DNA from: Anseranas semipalmata
Lineage: Eukaryota > Chordata > Aves > Anseriformes > Anseranatidae
Direction of reading: 5' to 3'
Assembly (NCBI GenBank): GCA_013399115.1
Contig: VXAA01003000.1
Coordinates: 114,421-178,420, forward strand
DNA length: 64,000 bases
A model generated the notes under the pieces. It was not told the DNA's origin, searched no databases, and was given only the letters and a program-made list of their open reading frames with translations. Within the stretch, counting starts at the first letter, position 1, and the number at the start of each line of letters is the position of its first letter. The translations under genes were made by a program, and so were the position numbers. Positions 1-56,412 of the stretch are shown piece after piece.

Positions 1-1274
1 TCATAAATAGGATAGTAACCAATATGCACAATTAAATCAGAAAATACCAAGATACCTCAGATAATTTTATTTTGAGCTCTTGTAAAATGATTGAATTTGC
101 TCCACATGTATAAAACTAGAATAAAAGGTCTTTTTTTTTTATTTAGACTTAGAAAGAACACTTTCTTTCCAGTCAAGAGACAGAAAGACGCTTCTGTATA
201 ATTGTTTTCATGTCCTGTTCTGTCCTATGTAGTGTCTCTGTAATAGTTACATATGTTTTATGTAAATACATGTGTCTGTGATCAAGATCCACAACTTCAT
301 TCGATAACAGCTCTGAACCAAATAACGCCACAAGTGTGCATACATGGGACTGAATTGATGCAGAAGTTCTTAAACCCCCACATGCATCCTGGGACATTTC
401 CTCTATCAAGAGTGGATAGAATTTTTGGTAGCGTAATGAAAAAATTTTACCCTAGCAAAAGTAAAAATGTTTAACATAGAGCATAACTATGAGAAGATTT
501 CATATTTATTAGATGTGAAATCTTGTGACAAAAAAGCTTGTCTACCAGCTCATGAGCTTAAAGAGGATTTATATTTACCTAGTGCCATTTCAAAACAATT
601 TAACAGAATACAAATTTCTCCACGCCAAGTGTTACACATCTTGAGATTGAAAGATGGTTTGTTCAGCTGCCAGTTTTATAAAGCTAACGGGGGTTCTTCT
701 ACTATCCGGCCATTACCAGACCTGAGAGCTGTGAATGGGCTGTGAAAACAAGAACTGGCTAGTGCTTCTCCCTCCTAATTCTGTTCTCAGTGATCTTGTG
801 ACTTTTAACTGATGAGCTTTATCCGCTCTCACAAAGTTTTAAGTTGAATCTGCTGTGTTTGTTTCTGGATTATAACAATATGACTGAGCACAGGATTTAT
901 CCATGTTACAGACTTCAGTAATTGTGATCATTTTAAAATTCATGACACTTTCATGATCTTGCTTTTACATTAAAGTCATATGCAGAATACTATTTAAATA
1001 TGTTATTTCTGAATTTCCATGTCACATTTCAAGTGTCTCTGAAAATATGGAGAGGGAGGGAATTCTTGTTGAAATTAATAGGACTAGTGAGAATGGGCCC
1101 AAGTCTGCAGGGCTTGTTCACTCCAGATTCTTATAATAACAACAAGAACTTGAGGTGTCCCTGCATCTGGGGTTCAGCCCAATCTCTAGATTCACCATGG
1201 AACTAAAGTTTCACATTACTAAAAATGCAAATTTGCTCACTTTCTAAAATTATAATGCTGTTTTTAATGGACAG
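1..1274 (+). other. ADGRG6 intron sequence (5' end cut by window)
   Basis: AT-rich sequence upstream of the first exon seen. No exon resembling the pentraxin domain or the start of SEA was recognised. Open frames at 253-474, 467-745 and 1000-1206 show no known domain. Confidence 0.7.
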
Positions 1275-44691
<43,417 letters not shown>

Positions 44692-45168
44692 CTGGACTTC
44701 TGATTTTTTTGAACCAAATGAAGCCATAAAAATCTGCCTGGAATTGAGAATACTGAATGGCGTACAATGTGACCTGCCAAGTTATTTTTCCCAGTTTATA
44801 ATGTTATCCTGTTAACAGCTTCCACTCGTGGACCAATTTTTCTACCTTTTTATTGTTGTAGAAAAAGACAACTTTCCACCATGCTACAGAACTGTTTCAA
44901 AATGTGTGTCAACCAACATGATACCTGGACAGCTAATTGTAATCCTGTGTAAATATTTTTTAAGAGAGAAGAGCCACAAACCTAACTCTAAATTATATAG
45001 TATAAACAGAAGAAAGTCTTGACTCCTGGAGAAAATAGCAGACATCAAGCAGCACAGACAGACTCTTACCGAACAGTTTTCTGGTGGTCAATTTCTTTTG
45101 AAGAAATGGATTTTCCCTATGGCACCTGTTAGATTCTTGCTTCTTGACTGTTCTTTTTTTTGTAAGTG

Positions 45169-45174
45169 AATAAA
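45169..45174 (+). terminator. Proximal poly(A) signal AATAAA
   Basis: Canonical AATAAA 478 bases after the ADGRG6 stop codon, in gtgaataaaaccc. A U/GU-rich stretch (gttaaagggtttttt) follows within 30 bases, as expected for a cleavage site. Use is not proven. Confidence 0.5.
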
Positions 45175-47570
45175 ACCCTAACCCCAGTGTTAAAGGGTTT
45201 TTTTAAACCATTTTTGACTAAATAGACCTAATCATGCAAATCTTGCTTACCAAAACTGTGTGTGCTGTAAATTCAGGCTATTTTGTAACAAATTACATAG
45301 AAACATTCTTATTACATAGATGTACTGGCTGAGAAGGACCTGCAGGTTGCTAGTAACTCTTCTGCAAATTTTAAGCCTGTTGAGATGTGCAGAAACATAC
45401 AGTGGTGGGTATCATTTGCATTGGTGCAGAACAAGTACATAGGTAAATCCAAAGTTTACACAAAGTTATGTTTCAAAGTTTATTGATCAGTATGTATGAA
45501 AAATGGTGTCTCCCATTGCAACCCTTGTTATACAAAATCTGCACCAGTGTGTGCAATCATGCTTAATGTTATTTTTTGCTAAACAAAATAGAAAACATTC
45601 AACTATGTATAAATATATAGATATATACCTAGATCTCTCTTCACACATACTTTTATGATAATGCACACAGTCAATATTATAGAGGAAACAGCATGTACTA
45701 CGGACAATCTAAGAACGATGAACGGTGCTAAAACTCAGATACATGACTAATACTTTGTAAGCCCACAGATTCATTTGTCGGTTTCTGTACTTCAGATATG
45801 GTGTATTTATAGACACCTCCATCAGATGGCATTGCAACTTTAGCATAACCTGGGCTACATTTACCAGTAATAAATAAATAACATCTTTCTGGGCACATAA
45901 CATTATCAGTATCAGTATCCCTCTTCTTCCCCCCATTGGTTGACTTGATTGAGGTTGTTGGAGGCACAGAGTTTAAACAGTGTTCAGGCAACATGAAGGA
46001 ATTTCACTTTGCTATACTGTGTGCATCACTACACTGAGTTCTGTGTGCGTGCATAAAACAAACAAGAGCGTACAATGCTTACTTGTTTTTATTTTAAGCT
46101 CTATATATTTGTGACATGTTAGCATGTGACCATGTCTGCCAAAAGTACGTGAAGCATGTCTCACCTCTTGCCAGGTCTTACAAAACTGTTACTGCACATG
46201 TCACTGAAAGCATGGGCCAAAACATCAAAGGTGTTATCAAATATTGTTTTCAGAGGAGAATGTCTCCTAATGGAAATTTTCATTTAAAAAAAAAAGACTT
46301 TTTTTTTTTACCAAAGGATTTTTAGCCAAATATTTAATTAGCTATATTCAGAAGGTGATCAGAAAGTTGTGCTGTGAGATTTTCAGTTGCCAAGTAGGTG
46401 GATGCTTAATGATTAGGGATGTGGATTTGTGCCTCTCTCTGCTCTTTGCACACACTTCTGTGTGCAGAGATCATTTAATGCTGTGACCGCACAAATGGAG
46501 TATTTTCCCTGGCTGCAACACCTCGCAGGAGGAGTATGTCCTAACTGTATTCTGTCCAGAAACACTGTTGTTTTTACATGTACCTTAATGAAACCTCACT
46601 CTCCTAGCTGCAAATACTTACATGGTGGTATGAATGAAAGTCAACCTTATTCACTTAAAATGTAATTATTAATAGGGATGAATGTTGTCAGATATCTTTA
46701 AAGGGGGAAATAATGTAGGGAGAGATTATGTACAAGCATTTACTGAATTTATGTATCATTCCACTTGCTTAACTACTGTAGATAATAGTGTTCACATAGC
46801 AGCTTACTGTGAGATTTCTACCTGATTAAGGTGTTTAGAAGTGAAGAGAAGGAAAACCAAACATTCCTGAAAAAATGAGGAATAATAAAACATAATAGAT
46901 TAGTAAAATATAAATAAATAATAATAATTAAAAAAACAGTATCCTGACTGAAGCTGAGCTGTAACCAATCAGTTACCTATATTTTTGCTGAATTAAGATT
47001 TTTCTCTTTTTTTTTTACTACCATGTAGTAATCTTAAACTATCTGTGTCAGTTAGATGCTCTTGAAAGCTCTCAGTTCTACAATGTAAAGCTTCTACTTT
47101 GTAGTTGACATGCTGTAACCTCCCTTGTATATATTTATTTATTTGTGAGGTTAAATATGTCAAATATATTTAGCTCTATAATGACAGTTCTTGATACTTT
47201 AAAGGTAAGCTTCTGCTTTGTCATAGAAGAAGAGGGAAAGAATAATTTTTTATAAATGTTTTTTTCCAAACACCTTGTGAAACAATTTACTGTAGTTCTG
47301 TATGAGGAAACATGTCAACTTAATTTGTAATATTAGTCAGTGGAATATAGTGTAACAGTTTTGAAGATGGACTAAAGTGGAAAGAAACATTTTCAAGTAA
47401 ACATTCTTGATGTTAGTGTTCCAAATAATTAAAGTCTTTTAATAGTGAATGGTTGATTTTTTTTTTCTTTTTTAGTGTTTAATGGCAAAAATTACTCTGT
47501 GGAATTCTGGAAAATAATCTTGTGTTTATTAAGTATGTGAGACAGGTATATGCCCAGCCAAAATGTTGGA

Positions 47571-47576
47571 AATAAA
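47571..47576 (+). terminator. Distal poly(A) signal AATAAA
   Basis: Canonical AATAAA in ggaaataaatgtgc about 2.9 kb after the stop. It is the last canonical signal I noted before the CR1-bearing intergenic sequence, so it is the best candidate for the full-length 3' end. Confidence 0.45.
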
Positions 47577-47590
47577 TGTGCAAGGCTAAC

Positions 47591-48038
47591 TCCAACTCAT
47601 CAGAGGAATGCATTTTTCCTTTTCGTGATTAAATTGATGCCAGATCCAGGGAATGATCAGAAAGTTATGCAAGTTCATTTATTTATGGTAAAAGTTATGT
47701 CATAGCAAGAAAGGAAAATCGAGGCAAGAGACAATATGCTAGGATGGTATTTTAGAAGTAATACAAATGAATAATTGAAAACTCAGGAGTTTTTTCTATT
47801 CATATGTTTCTTTCCAGCTGAATTTAGTCCTTCATTATCAATAACTTGATTTAACTTGTAATCATACTTTGATTGAACACTTTTATAATATTGTAGTCAG
47901 CCAATCAATTAAATATGCACAGTAATATATAAACATTAAATGTAACACAGTAATGGCCTACCTTTAAATGTTTACCCTTAAAGAATGTGGAAACCTGCTG
48001 AAGTATGTCAGATCTGCTCCCCTGCCTCATTCCAGAAA
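47591..48038. other. Intergenic sequence
   Basis: AT-rich sequence between the probable ADGRG6 3' end and a CR1 element. No gene seen. Confidence 0.7.
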
Positions 48039-48857
48039 ATCACACAGAATCACAGAATGGCTGAGGTTGGAAGGGACCTCTGGAGATCATCTAGTCCAAC
48101 TCCCCTGCCAAGCAGGGTCACCTAGAGCACGTTGCACAGGATTGCATCCAGGCAGGTTTTGAATATCTCCAGAGAAGGAGACTCCACAACCTCTCTTGGC
48201 AACCTGTTCCAGTGCTCTGTCACCCTCACAGTAAAGAAGTGCCCCTCTCATATTCAGCCGGAACTTCCTGTGCTTCAGTTTGTGCCCGTTGCCTCTTGTC
48301 CTGTCACTGGGCACCACTGAAAAGAGTCCGACCCCATCCTCTTCACACCCTCCCTTCAGATATTTATATGCATTGATAAGATCCCCTCTCAGCCTTCTCT
48401 TCTCCAGGCTAAACAGGCCCAGCTCTCTCAGCCTCTCCTCGTATGAGAGATGCTCCAGTCCCCAATCATCTTCGTAGCCCTCCGCTGGACCCGCTCCAGG
48501 AGCTCCATGTCCCTCTGGTACTGGGGAGCCCAGAACTGGACACAATACTCCAGGTGTGGCCTCCCCAGGGCTGAGCAGAGGGGGAGGATCACCTCCCTCG
48601 GCCTGCTGGCAACACTCTTCCTAATGCACCCCAGGACACCATTGGCCTTCTTGGCCACAAGGGCACAATGCTGGCTCATGGTTAACCTGCTGTCCACCAG
48701 GACTCTCTGATCCTTCTTCACATGGCTGCTCTCCAGCAGGTCAGCCCCCAACCAGTACTGGTGCGTGGGGTTATTCGTCCCTAGGTGCAGGACCCTACAC
48801 TTGCCTTTGTTGAACTTCATGAGGTTCCTCACCACCCAGTGCTCCAGCTTGTCCAGG
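48039..48857 (-). mobile_element. CR1 LINE, 5'-truncated, 0.8 kb
   Basis: Read on the minus strand this is the 3' end of a CR1 retroposon. It starts inside the reverse-transcriptase ORF and ends in the 3' UTR and octamer repeats (aatcacacagaatcacagaat at the left edge on the plus strand). The minus-strand translation contains [49 protein letters not shown] and [20 protein letters not shown], all typical of CR1 ORF2. The frame changes around 48430-48545, so the copy is dead. Confidence 0.95.
48087..48857 (-). pseudogene. CR1 ORF2 (reverse transcriptase) C-terminal remnant
   Basis: The C-terminal end of the CR1 polyprotein is split over two minus-strand frames. Upstream part: ...[20 protein letters not shown]; downstream part: [20 protein letters not shown] frameshift between them and 5' truncation of the catalytic domains show that it is not functional. 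Confidence 0.85.
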
Positions 48858-51800
48858 TAATGCACAGCATATGAAGATTTGGCAGTAGTATTTATAGAAA
48901 GCAATCAAAACAAAACACTTAATATCAGTGAGGTTGCTGGGTGGGCCTGTGGACGGTATGTCTGTGTGTGTCTTTGGACAGTGGACACTGGTCTTGGGCT
49001 TTGTGCCTTGAATGGTGTGGGAGGACTCTCTGAGGGAAGGAGCCCAGGCTTTTACAAGTGGGATCTTGGCAGATGCCGAACTTGTAAGGAGTGATTTGCA
49101 GCATTTGGGGGTGGATTTATTTTTCTCCTCATTTCATAACTTTTTAAATATCAAGAACAATTTTATTTTAATCCTCTACTGTTAACAGCTTCCTAATGTA
49201 ACCCATTGAGTTACATAAAATGCCACTTTGTTTTGTTCCTTTCAAAAGGCTGATCTATAATCAGATACATCTATGTAACCACAGGGATAGCTACCAAGTT
49301 ACAGGGCACCGGTGTGTTATTCTTGGAGCCCTTATAAAGACTTGTTATACATTTACTGTATATGAAGACATGTAACATACATGGTTCAGCAAATCAGGCA
49401 AAGGGCTTAGAAGTTAAGGTCAGGCAAACCAGTCTGAGGAACAGCCATTTCATGCCCAGTGGTACAGCTACTGCTATGCTAAGGAAGCTTTCCCCTTTGC
49501 CCTCCTCTTAGCTGGTCTTTGGCTACTCAGTCCATGTAATTTTGAGTGCTCCTGGCCCCATTTTCACACTCCCATCCCCAGGACAATTATTTGTTGCAGT
49601 GCTAGGGAAAGGAGAAGGAGAAGGAGAAGGAGAAGGAGAAGGAGAAGAAGGAAAAAGAGGTTGTCAAGGCCTTCTCAGCATCTTCTTACATTTTCCACAT
49701 GATTTCTTGCCCCTTCCCCAGGATATGCAGCCTGACCAGTGATGGAGGCAGGCTATTGGAGTAGGTAGAACACACCACCATGGCTGTATATGCACCTGTC
49801 AATGAAAACTAGTATTTTTTAATCTCCAGATTTAAGCTGAAGATCTACCGTGGTTCTTCAAGGCAGCAGCTCCAGTATTTCCATGCTTGGAGGCTGAGCT
49901 AACAATAATATCTATGTAGTTTAGAAAGATCATTATGCCACCTATGATGAGAAATCATTCTGACAAGTTTCAAGCACCACACCAAAAATAGCTACATAAA
50001 TCTCTCAGAAACCTTTTCTGGAAAGATAGCCCTTCCTGAGATACATCTGCTTGCTCAAATCCACTGCTACTATTGTTCCTAGATTAATCCCAGATTTGGT
50101 ACTCAAGAGGGATTCACTTTGTGGTGATGTCCATACAGACTGTATAACCAGCACTGTCTGACAGCAGTTTTAATGATATGCTTTTCATGAGGAGTGTTGG
50201 ATGACCTACCCTACAAAATAAATGCCAGCTTGAATCTTCAGCATGGACCAGCCAGCCAAGGACTCCAGGCTGCTCTACTAAACTGGGCACTTTCTATCCA
50301 GACTATGCTAGTAAGAGTTCTCAAAAAACATAGCTTTAGATAGAAAAGAGTTCTGAAAAACCCTGACTGTATTTCCTGTGTGAAGTGTAGGAAAAAGAGC
50401 AAATGCTGATAACTCTGGTCAGATATTTCCTTCCACTGCCAGGTCTTTTTCCTTTTGGGAGCCCACAGAAAAAGGGGAAGAAGAGGGCTGTGGCAGCTCA
50501 GTAATCCTCTGCATGATGGGCAGAGGACTCTTGTTGTCCCTGTCATGCTGCATTTCAGATCCAAAGGCAGTAAATGCAATAATATCACACATTTTCAAAA
50601 TTCTAATCTTTTTCCTTTCCACTTGCCTGGCACAATTGTTTGTGTTTTTCCAGCAGAGGGCAGTGGCATATTGCTAGTCGTAAAGCTGTTAAAATCAAGT
50701 GAAAACTGCAGAAAGATTCTTCCATGTGTAAGCACCAGCACAGAGATAAGTAGGAGAGTTCATATCAGGTTTGTCTATTATTTAGTAATCTGTTACATCA
50801 GCGGATAAAGCAAACACTCTGCATTCAGGGAAGTGAGGGGAGAGAGCTGTCTGCCTGCATTTGGGCATATTTAGTGGAAAGAGTCATACAGAGTGTCTCT
50901 GTATTTTCTCTTGCTGGTTGCTACATTTTCTCCTTTTTTGCTTTGAGGGGTTGTAATGGAATTAGCAGCTACTGCACTGCTGTCAGCTGAGCAAACAGTC
51001 AGCTCTCCATTTCAGGCTTGCATACTAGCTTGTTCCAGCGCTGGGCAAGTGATTTGATCTGCTAGGCTGCCATCCTGTGACTCAGAAATTCACTGTATGT
51101 ATAATTGTCCAGGGAGGAAAAAAAAACAGCTAAGCTCTGTTGACAGTGGCATGCATGCCCATACCTCCCTACCACATTTTCCCCTCAACAACATCAGGAC
51201 AGAGCTGCACCCAGCTGGTCCCTCTGCTCCACATACTTTTTCCCTGCGTCACACGTAAGCAGGTCATCTCAAGCAAGTACAGCTATACCACTGACCCCAG
51301 AACTGTTCTGTCATGGGACAGGATTGACCAGAAAGCTGCTCCACTGGCAAATGGCACTGTGTTGAAATTAAAATGTCTCATCAGCAATTCTGGTGAGAAC
51401 TTCATGGGAAAAATTTCTGAAACAGTTTGAATCACCCCATCCGTGCTTGTCCCCGCTGTCCCTCTGGACTGGCACATCCCTCTCCCCACACAAGCACCAG
51501 CTCTTCTCTGGCACCAAGCTAAGGGAAGGGAGCTGGGTCTGGGGCAGGTGGGGAAGGTACAGCAGGGCAAGACCATGCCCTGCTTTAATCCTCTCCTACA
51601 TTTTCAGAGAAACCCCCTACGGATGGCTGCCTTGACTGCAGGAAGAAGGAATGGTGGGATAGGAGGCCCAGGAACAACCAGGACTTGCACAGAGGGGGCC
51701 AAAAGACTGGTATGATGGATGTAGTGACACCATCACTGCTCCAAAACACTTGTATTGTTGGTGTTGCACATGTTCAGAATCACAGCACAGCTCATTGCTG

Positions 51801-54800
51801 GCAAATCCCCTCTTGGTGAGTTATACAAGTGTGGCTGTGCATAAGAGAGGAGACAGGTTGAGTTTCCTGCCACTTCTCTGTGCTCCCTACAACCAACGCT
51901 CACTTCTCAGGAGAGGAGATGTGCCAGTATGTTTCTCATTCTTGCTGGGAATGTCTCATTGCTCATACCTGGTCATTTTCTAGAAATACCCAAGGTACAG
52001 GATTGAGCTGGGCATTATGCAGATGCTGACAGCACTACCTAAATCATGGAGCTGTCATTGGATTAGGACAGTCAGGGTGTTCAAGGAAGGACTGTGACCA
52101 TGGGAAAGCCAGCATATAAAAAGCTTTGCAGGGGCACCAGAGCGCAGGGGCTGAAATACGGTGGTTTCCCATGCAGAGAGCAACTAAAGGAGCTCTCGAG
52201 GGAGTTTTGTGTATGTTTGCAACAACTCAATGTGGGACAGACCCAATCTGAGTTCGCCAGGGAGGGCAGCATGGGGGCGATGTAGCTCCAGCAGCCTAGC
52301 TGGACCTTAACCCATGGGTGGCTTCTTCACTGTTTCTTTGGTGTAACCTAGAGATGGTAACTGTGAGGCAAGGGCTGAAGCAGTCAGGCTAAAGCCTCTT
52401 GCAAGCTGGTGGGATGTATTTGGAGCCAGAGCTAAAAGAGGATTTAGGCAGACTAGGCCTTAAAATAGTGATCCAAACCATTACCCACATCCTGCTCTGG
52501 TTAGGTGGCAGCTCTTGATGAAGAGAAGGAACTTACATTAATTTTAGCTACATTACTCTGAAGAGGAGCTGTGGTCAAGGCTGCCAGTTCCTAGTAGGTT
52601 ACTCTAACGATTACCTTCTGGAGGTACTTTACTGCATTTTTGAAGAAAAGGTGAGCCTGTACAAGCCCTACACTGCACACCTTAAGGTCTTTACACCAGC
52701 TTCAGATAAAGGCACAGTGAAGTGAGTCTCTGCCATGATGCTTCTGAGGTGGCTGAGCAGAAGGGAGAGAAAAGCAGAATGCACATTTCATTGCAGAAAA
52801 GATCAACCCAAAAAAGATTAGCACAGGCAGAAGAAGCCTGTCCCTACGAGTATGACTGTCAGATACTGTTGCTGGGTAACAGATGGATAACTTTAACTCA
52901 TCCCATTCTTTTATTCTTCTTGTTTATTTTTAATGCCTCCTCTTTCTCACTTAGCTTGTTGTTTTCACTCAGACTGGTGTGTACTCTGGTTCAGCAAATA
53001 ACCAATCCTCTGGCTATTTTATCCTACCAGATACTGTATACAATGTTTTCTACATTTAAGCAAAGAGATCCTCTGGTTACGATCAGACTGGACATTGAGT
53101 GGAGAGTAACACGAGGATTGTCTATAAATTGCCTCCTGAACAAAGCAAAGGCAAAGCATTCATCCCAGTGAAAGACCAGAAGACTTTCAGGACAGAGGGG
53201 ACCCTCCATCACTGAAAGTGTCTAAGAACAGGTTGAACATGGGCTTTCTAAACCCACTCATGTGGATGCCATCAGCAACAGAGACAGCAGTATCAGGTAA
53301 CACACAGACTTCTGCCATGTGATCCTCTTTAATTCCATGTAACTATTTTTGCTAACACACCACAGAGCATGAGGAGGAAGGTGATCTACAATAAGATAAT
53401 ATCACTACCCTATCTCCATAGCTTATCTTCTTCTCCTTCCTAATCTCTCAGCTGTAAACCCTTTGCCCACAGCAGCTGCCTCATCCACCAAATAGCTTCA
53501 CCTTCCCAAGCCAGGACCCCACTCTCAGCACACTTACATGCCACTGTTGATCACCCCAGCCACCAGCCTCCCCCCACTGAGGCTACTGCCCCCATCATCT
53601 CACTTATCTAAGCCTCTGCTGTTGATTTAAAGCCAAGATGGGATTTAAAGCCCCTCCTGGGGCTGGAGGAGTCAATTGTAGGTACCATTGCCACCACCAC
53701 CTTTCAGCCCTGGTGGACTGCAAACCTCTATGTTAGACCTATGTATTGCAGGGTTGATTTTAATATAGATAAGTTTGCCTTAAAGAGAGGAGAATTAGTT
53801 AACTTCCTGAGAACACTTCCGGTTCCATTTTCATTTTTTATTATTATTTTACTCAGATTAACACACTTTTAAGAGTGTTGTCCTCTCCAGTGGTCTTGTG
53901 AGGGCTGTTTATGCTGGAGCCCAGGGCTTCTGACTGGCACCTTTATGGACTAGGTCAAAACTGCACTGGAGGCTCACATATTTGTTTCACTCCTTAGCCT
54001 TTGTGCTAAGTTCATGCAGTTGTGTGAGCTGCTACTGTGAGCATGCTGGCCTGCGCCTCCTCTGAATCTGCCAGCGAATAGTGATGGGCACTTAATCTCC
54101 CACTTAAAAGAAATCCATCCATTACTGAAGATGCTGCAAAAGACATTTCAGTGCTTTCTTTCTGTGAGGCTGAAAAAAGAAGGTGAGAAAGAAGCTTCGG
54201 GGATAATGTTAATGTGAAGAAGTTTGTCTCAAAGTGTTGACATTTGCCGGGGACAGTTAGGATTAGCTCTGCTAATGCTTGGGAGTGCAAGAGGCTTCTG
54301 TGGTGCTCCCAGTTTAAGCAGCCATTTCAGCAGGTGGGAGGCAGTGGGATAGGAAGAGTGTTAGTAACAATGCGTATTGGTACCACAAGGAGTATCCCAA
54401 TGCACATACACACATCCCAGCCAGGTCTGAAAAACAAGCCATGTGTTTCTTCTCTTCTTTTTTCAAACTGCATACACAATCCAGTGCAAAAGCAAAATTT
54501 TGTCCCAAAGTCCAGGATGCTGAAACTAACAGATAGTTTTCCAGGATATTTGCAAGTAAACAGATCAACCCAGTTCCACATTTAGGTATTGAATTGAATG
54601 GCTCAGGTTTTTGTTATTTTTCATACCACAGGAAAAAAGTTCTCCCTTTGGCAGAGAGTCCTTCCTCCTTGGATCACAGTCTGCCTAACAGGGTTTCCAT
54701 GTGCACAAACCTTGAATTGTCTTGGTGCATACAAATCACGAGGTTTTGGCTGCCTGATGATAGGAGCTGTGGTGGCTTATTCCCATAAAGGAGACATTTT

Positions 54801-56089
54801 GGTGTGTGTACAGCAGCCCTATGATTGTGATTGGCATATGGCTACTTTCAGCCAGCTTGTTCCTCCCATGGCTGGCACAATGCCAACAGAAGCATTTTAA
54901 TATTAAGGTGGTTGTGGAAAAGCAGCAGATGCAATAGTTGAGGAAGAAAAAAATATTGCTTTATGAAGTGTTTTGGCTCATTTACCCAATCTAAATAATT
55001 ACTGATGACTAAGTGCCTGAGTTCAGAAAACAAAGGTTCAGTTTGTCTTGCACAACTTCATTTCTCCGGTTTGGGACGGATAGGGTCCACTGAACCAACA
55101 CCCACACATAAGGTAGGGAACTCTTTCAGAAACAGTTTTCTTTATATCAGCTAAAACAAGACTAGTTTGCTTTAACTCTTTTGCCACACACTTGTGATTT
55201 ATTTATTAAACCACACTGTTTGGAAGGAGGATGAGGAGCACCAGCCTCACTCAGACTGAATGGAGCCCTCTTTCTCTCTCTCTCCTGATGTAGCCTGAGC
55301 CTTGTGTTGTATGTAACCTCCCTGTATCATTTTTGGTTTTCTAACATGGATGTCCTTTTAGTGGAGTGGTGGTTCTCCAGGTCCTGCTCACATGTTGCAG
55401 CAAAAATGCACAAGAAAACCCCTATGGGTTGTTTGCTTTTCTGTTTTATTAGGATTAGATATCCTGTGCATTTAGCCGCACAGGAATAGCTTTTAAATTC
55501 AGACAGTTATGTGACATATTCTCACTGTCGAGGTAGCAGAAGCTTAAAGTCACAGGGCTGATGCTTGGCCATGTGCAATCTCCTTGGCTGGCCTCTCACA
55601 TCCACAAAGCTTGGCACCTTTTCTCAAGCACTCAGCTTTCCCTTTCTATACATCATGGTCTCAAACACACAATCAAGCTATTGCCATTCAGAAAGTTAGC
55701 CCAACCCCCCTGAGTCATCAGCACTGCCAAGGTGAGCTTTCTTCTTCCACCTCTTTTTCCCTCTAACATGTTTTATCTTACACTTTCCACAAGTTCAGAG
55801 TTGAGCTAGCTGTGTCCCTGCTCAGCTGATGGATCCTGAATTGTCAGAAGAGAACCATGTGCCCAACACCTGAATGCACTGATTTATTGAGTGTGATGTG
55901 CTACTAACGGATTCTTGTTCTGCCCATGAAGCAGGATGTAACCAACCATATAAAAACGATAAACTGCTGCTTATCTTTGTAATGATTTTGGTCTTAAGCA
56001 TAAATTATTTCAGAGTGGTTGAATGAGGCAATTCTATTCTCAGCCTTTATAGCTGAATGATTTCTATATGTAAGTGAAATGATTTTCTT
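48858..56089. other. Intergenic sequence, 7.2 kb
   Basis: No recognisable gene. It includes a (GGAGAA)n repeat at 49611-49649 and a moderately GC-rich stretch around 51440-51720. Open frames up to 149 codons (52722-53171) exist but have no domain, no repeat match and normal intergenic composition. Confidence 0.7.
49611..49649. repeat. (GGAGAA)n microsatellite
   Basis: About six hexamer units, purine-only on the plus strand. Confidence 0.95.
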
Positions 56090-56094
56090 AAAAA

Positions 56095-56177
<83 letters not shown>

Positions 56178-56198
56178 GAAGAAAGAAAGAAAAAAAAG
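56090..56198. repeat. (GAAA)n microsatellite, about 109 bp
   Basis: Some 24 GAAA units with one GGAA interruption near 56177. It ends about eight bases before a CR1 3' end, so it borders that retroposon. Confidence 0.97.
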
Positions 56199-56206
56199 CG
56201 GTGACA

Positions 56207-56412
56207 TCATAGAATCATAGAATCATTAAGGTTGGAAAAGACCTCCAAGATCATCTAGTCCAACCATCCCCCTACCACCAATATTACCCACTAAACCATG
56301 TCCCTAAGTACCACATCCAACCTTTCCTTAAACACCCCCAGGGACGGTGACTCCACCACCTCCCTGGGCAACCCATTCCAATGCCTAACCACTCTTTCTG
56401 AGAAGAAACTTA
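56207..56412 (-). mobile_element. CR1 retroposon 3' fragment
   Basis: Starts tcatagaatcatagaatcat (terminal octamers on the reverse strand), then ggttggaaaagacctccaag and atcatctagtccaacc. It also has the segments ccaccacctccctgggcaac and ccattccaatgcctaac typical of CR1 3' UTRs. About 200 bases, 5'-truncated. Its sequence differs from the copies at 48039 and 62430, so it belongs to another CR1 subfamily. Confidence 0.95.

Larger units (their letters stand above)
44692..47590 (+). other. ADGRG6: Probable 3' UTR of ADGRG6
   Basis: AT-rich non-coding sequence directly after the stop codon, with no repeat in it. It has a proximal poly(A) signal at 45169 and a distal one at 47571. AU-rich stretches such as tatttatttatttg near 47130 are typical of regulated 3' UTRs. 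The end is inferred from the distal signal; transcript data would be needed to fix it. Confidence 0.6.

Noticed and set aside
52722..53171. Plus-strand open frame of 149 codons in the intergenic region
   Set aside because: No recognised domain; low-complexity hydrophobic stretch and no supporting signals.
54244..54900. Overlapping open frames on both strands
   Set aside because: Several frames are open at once with unrelated, featureless translations; chance is the simplest explanation.
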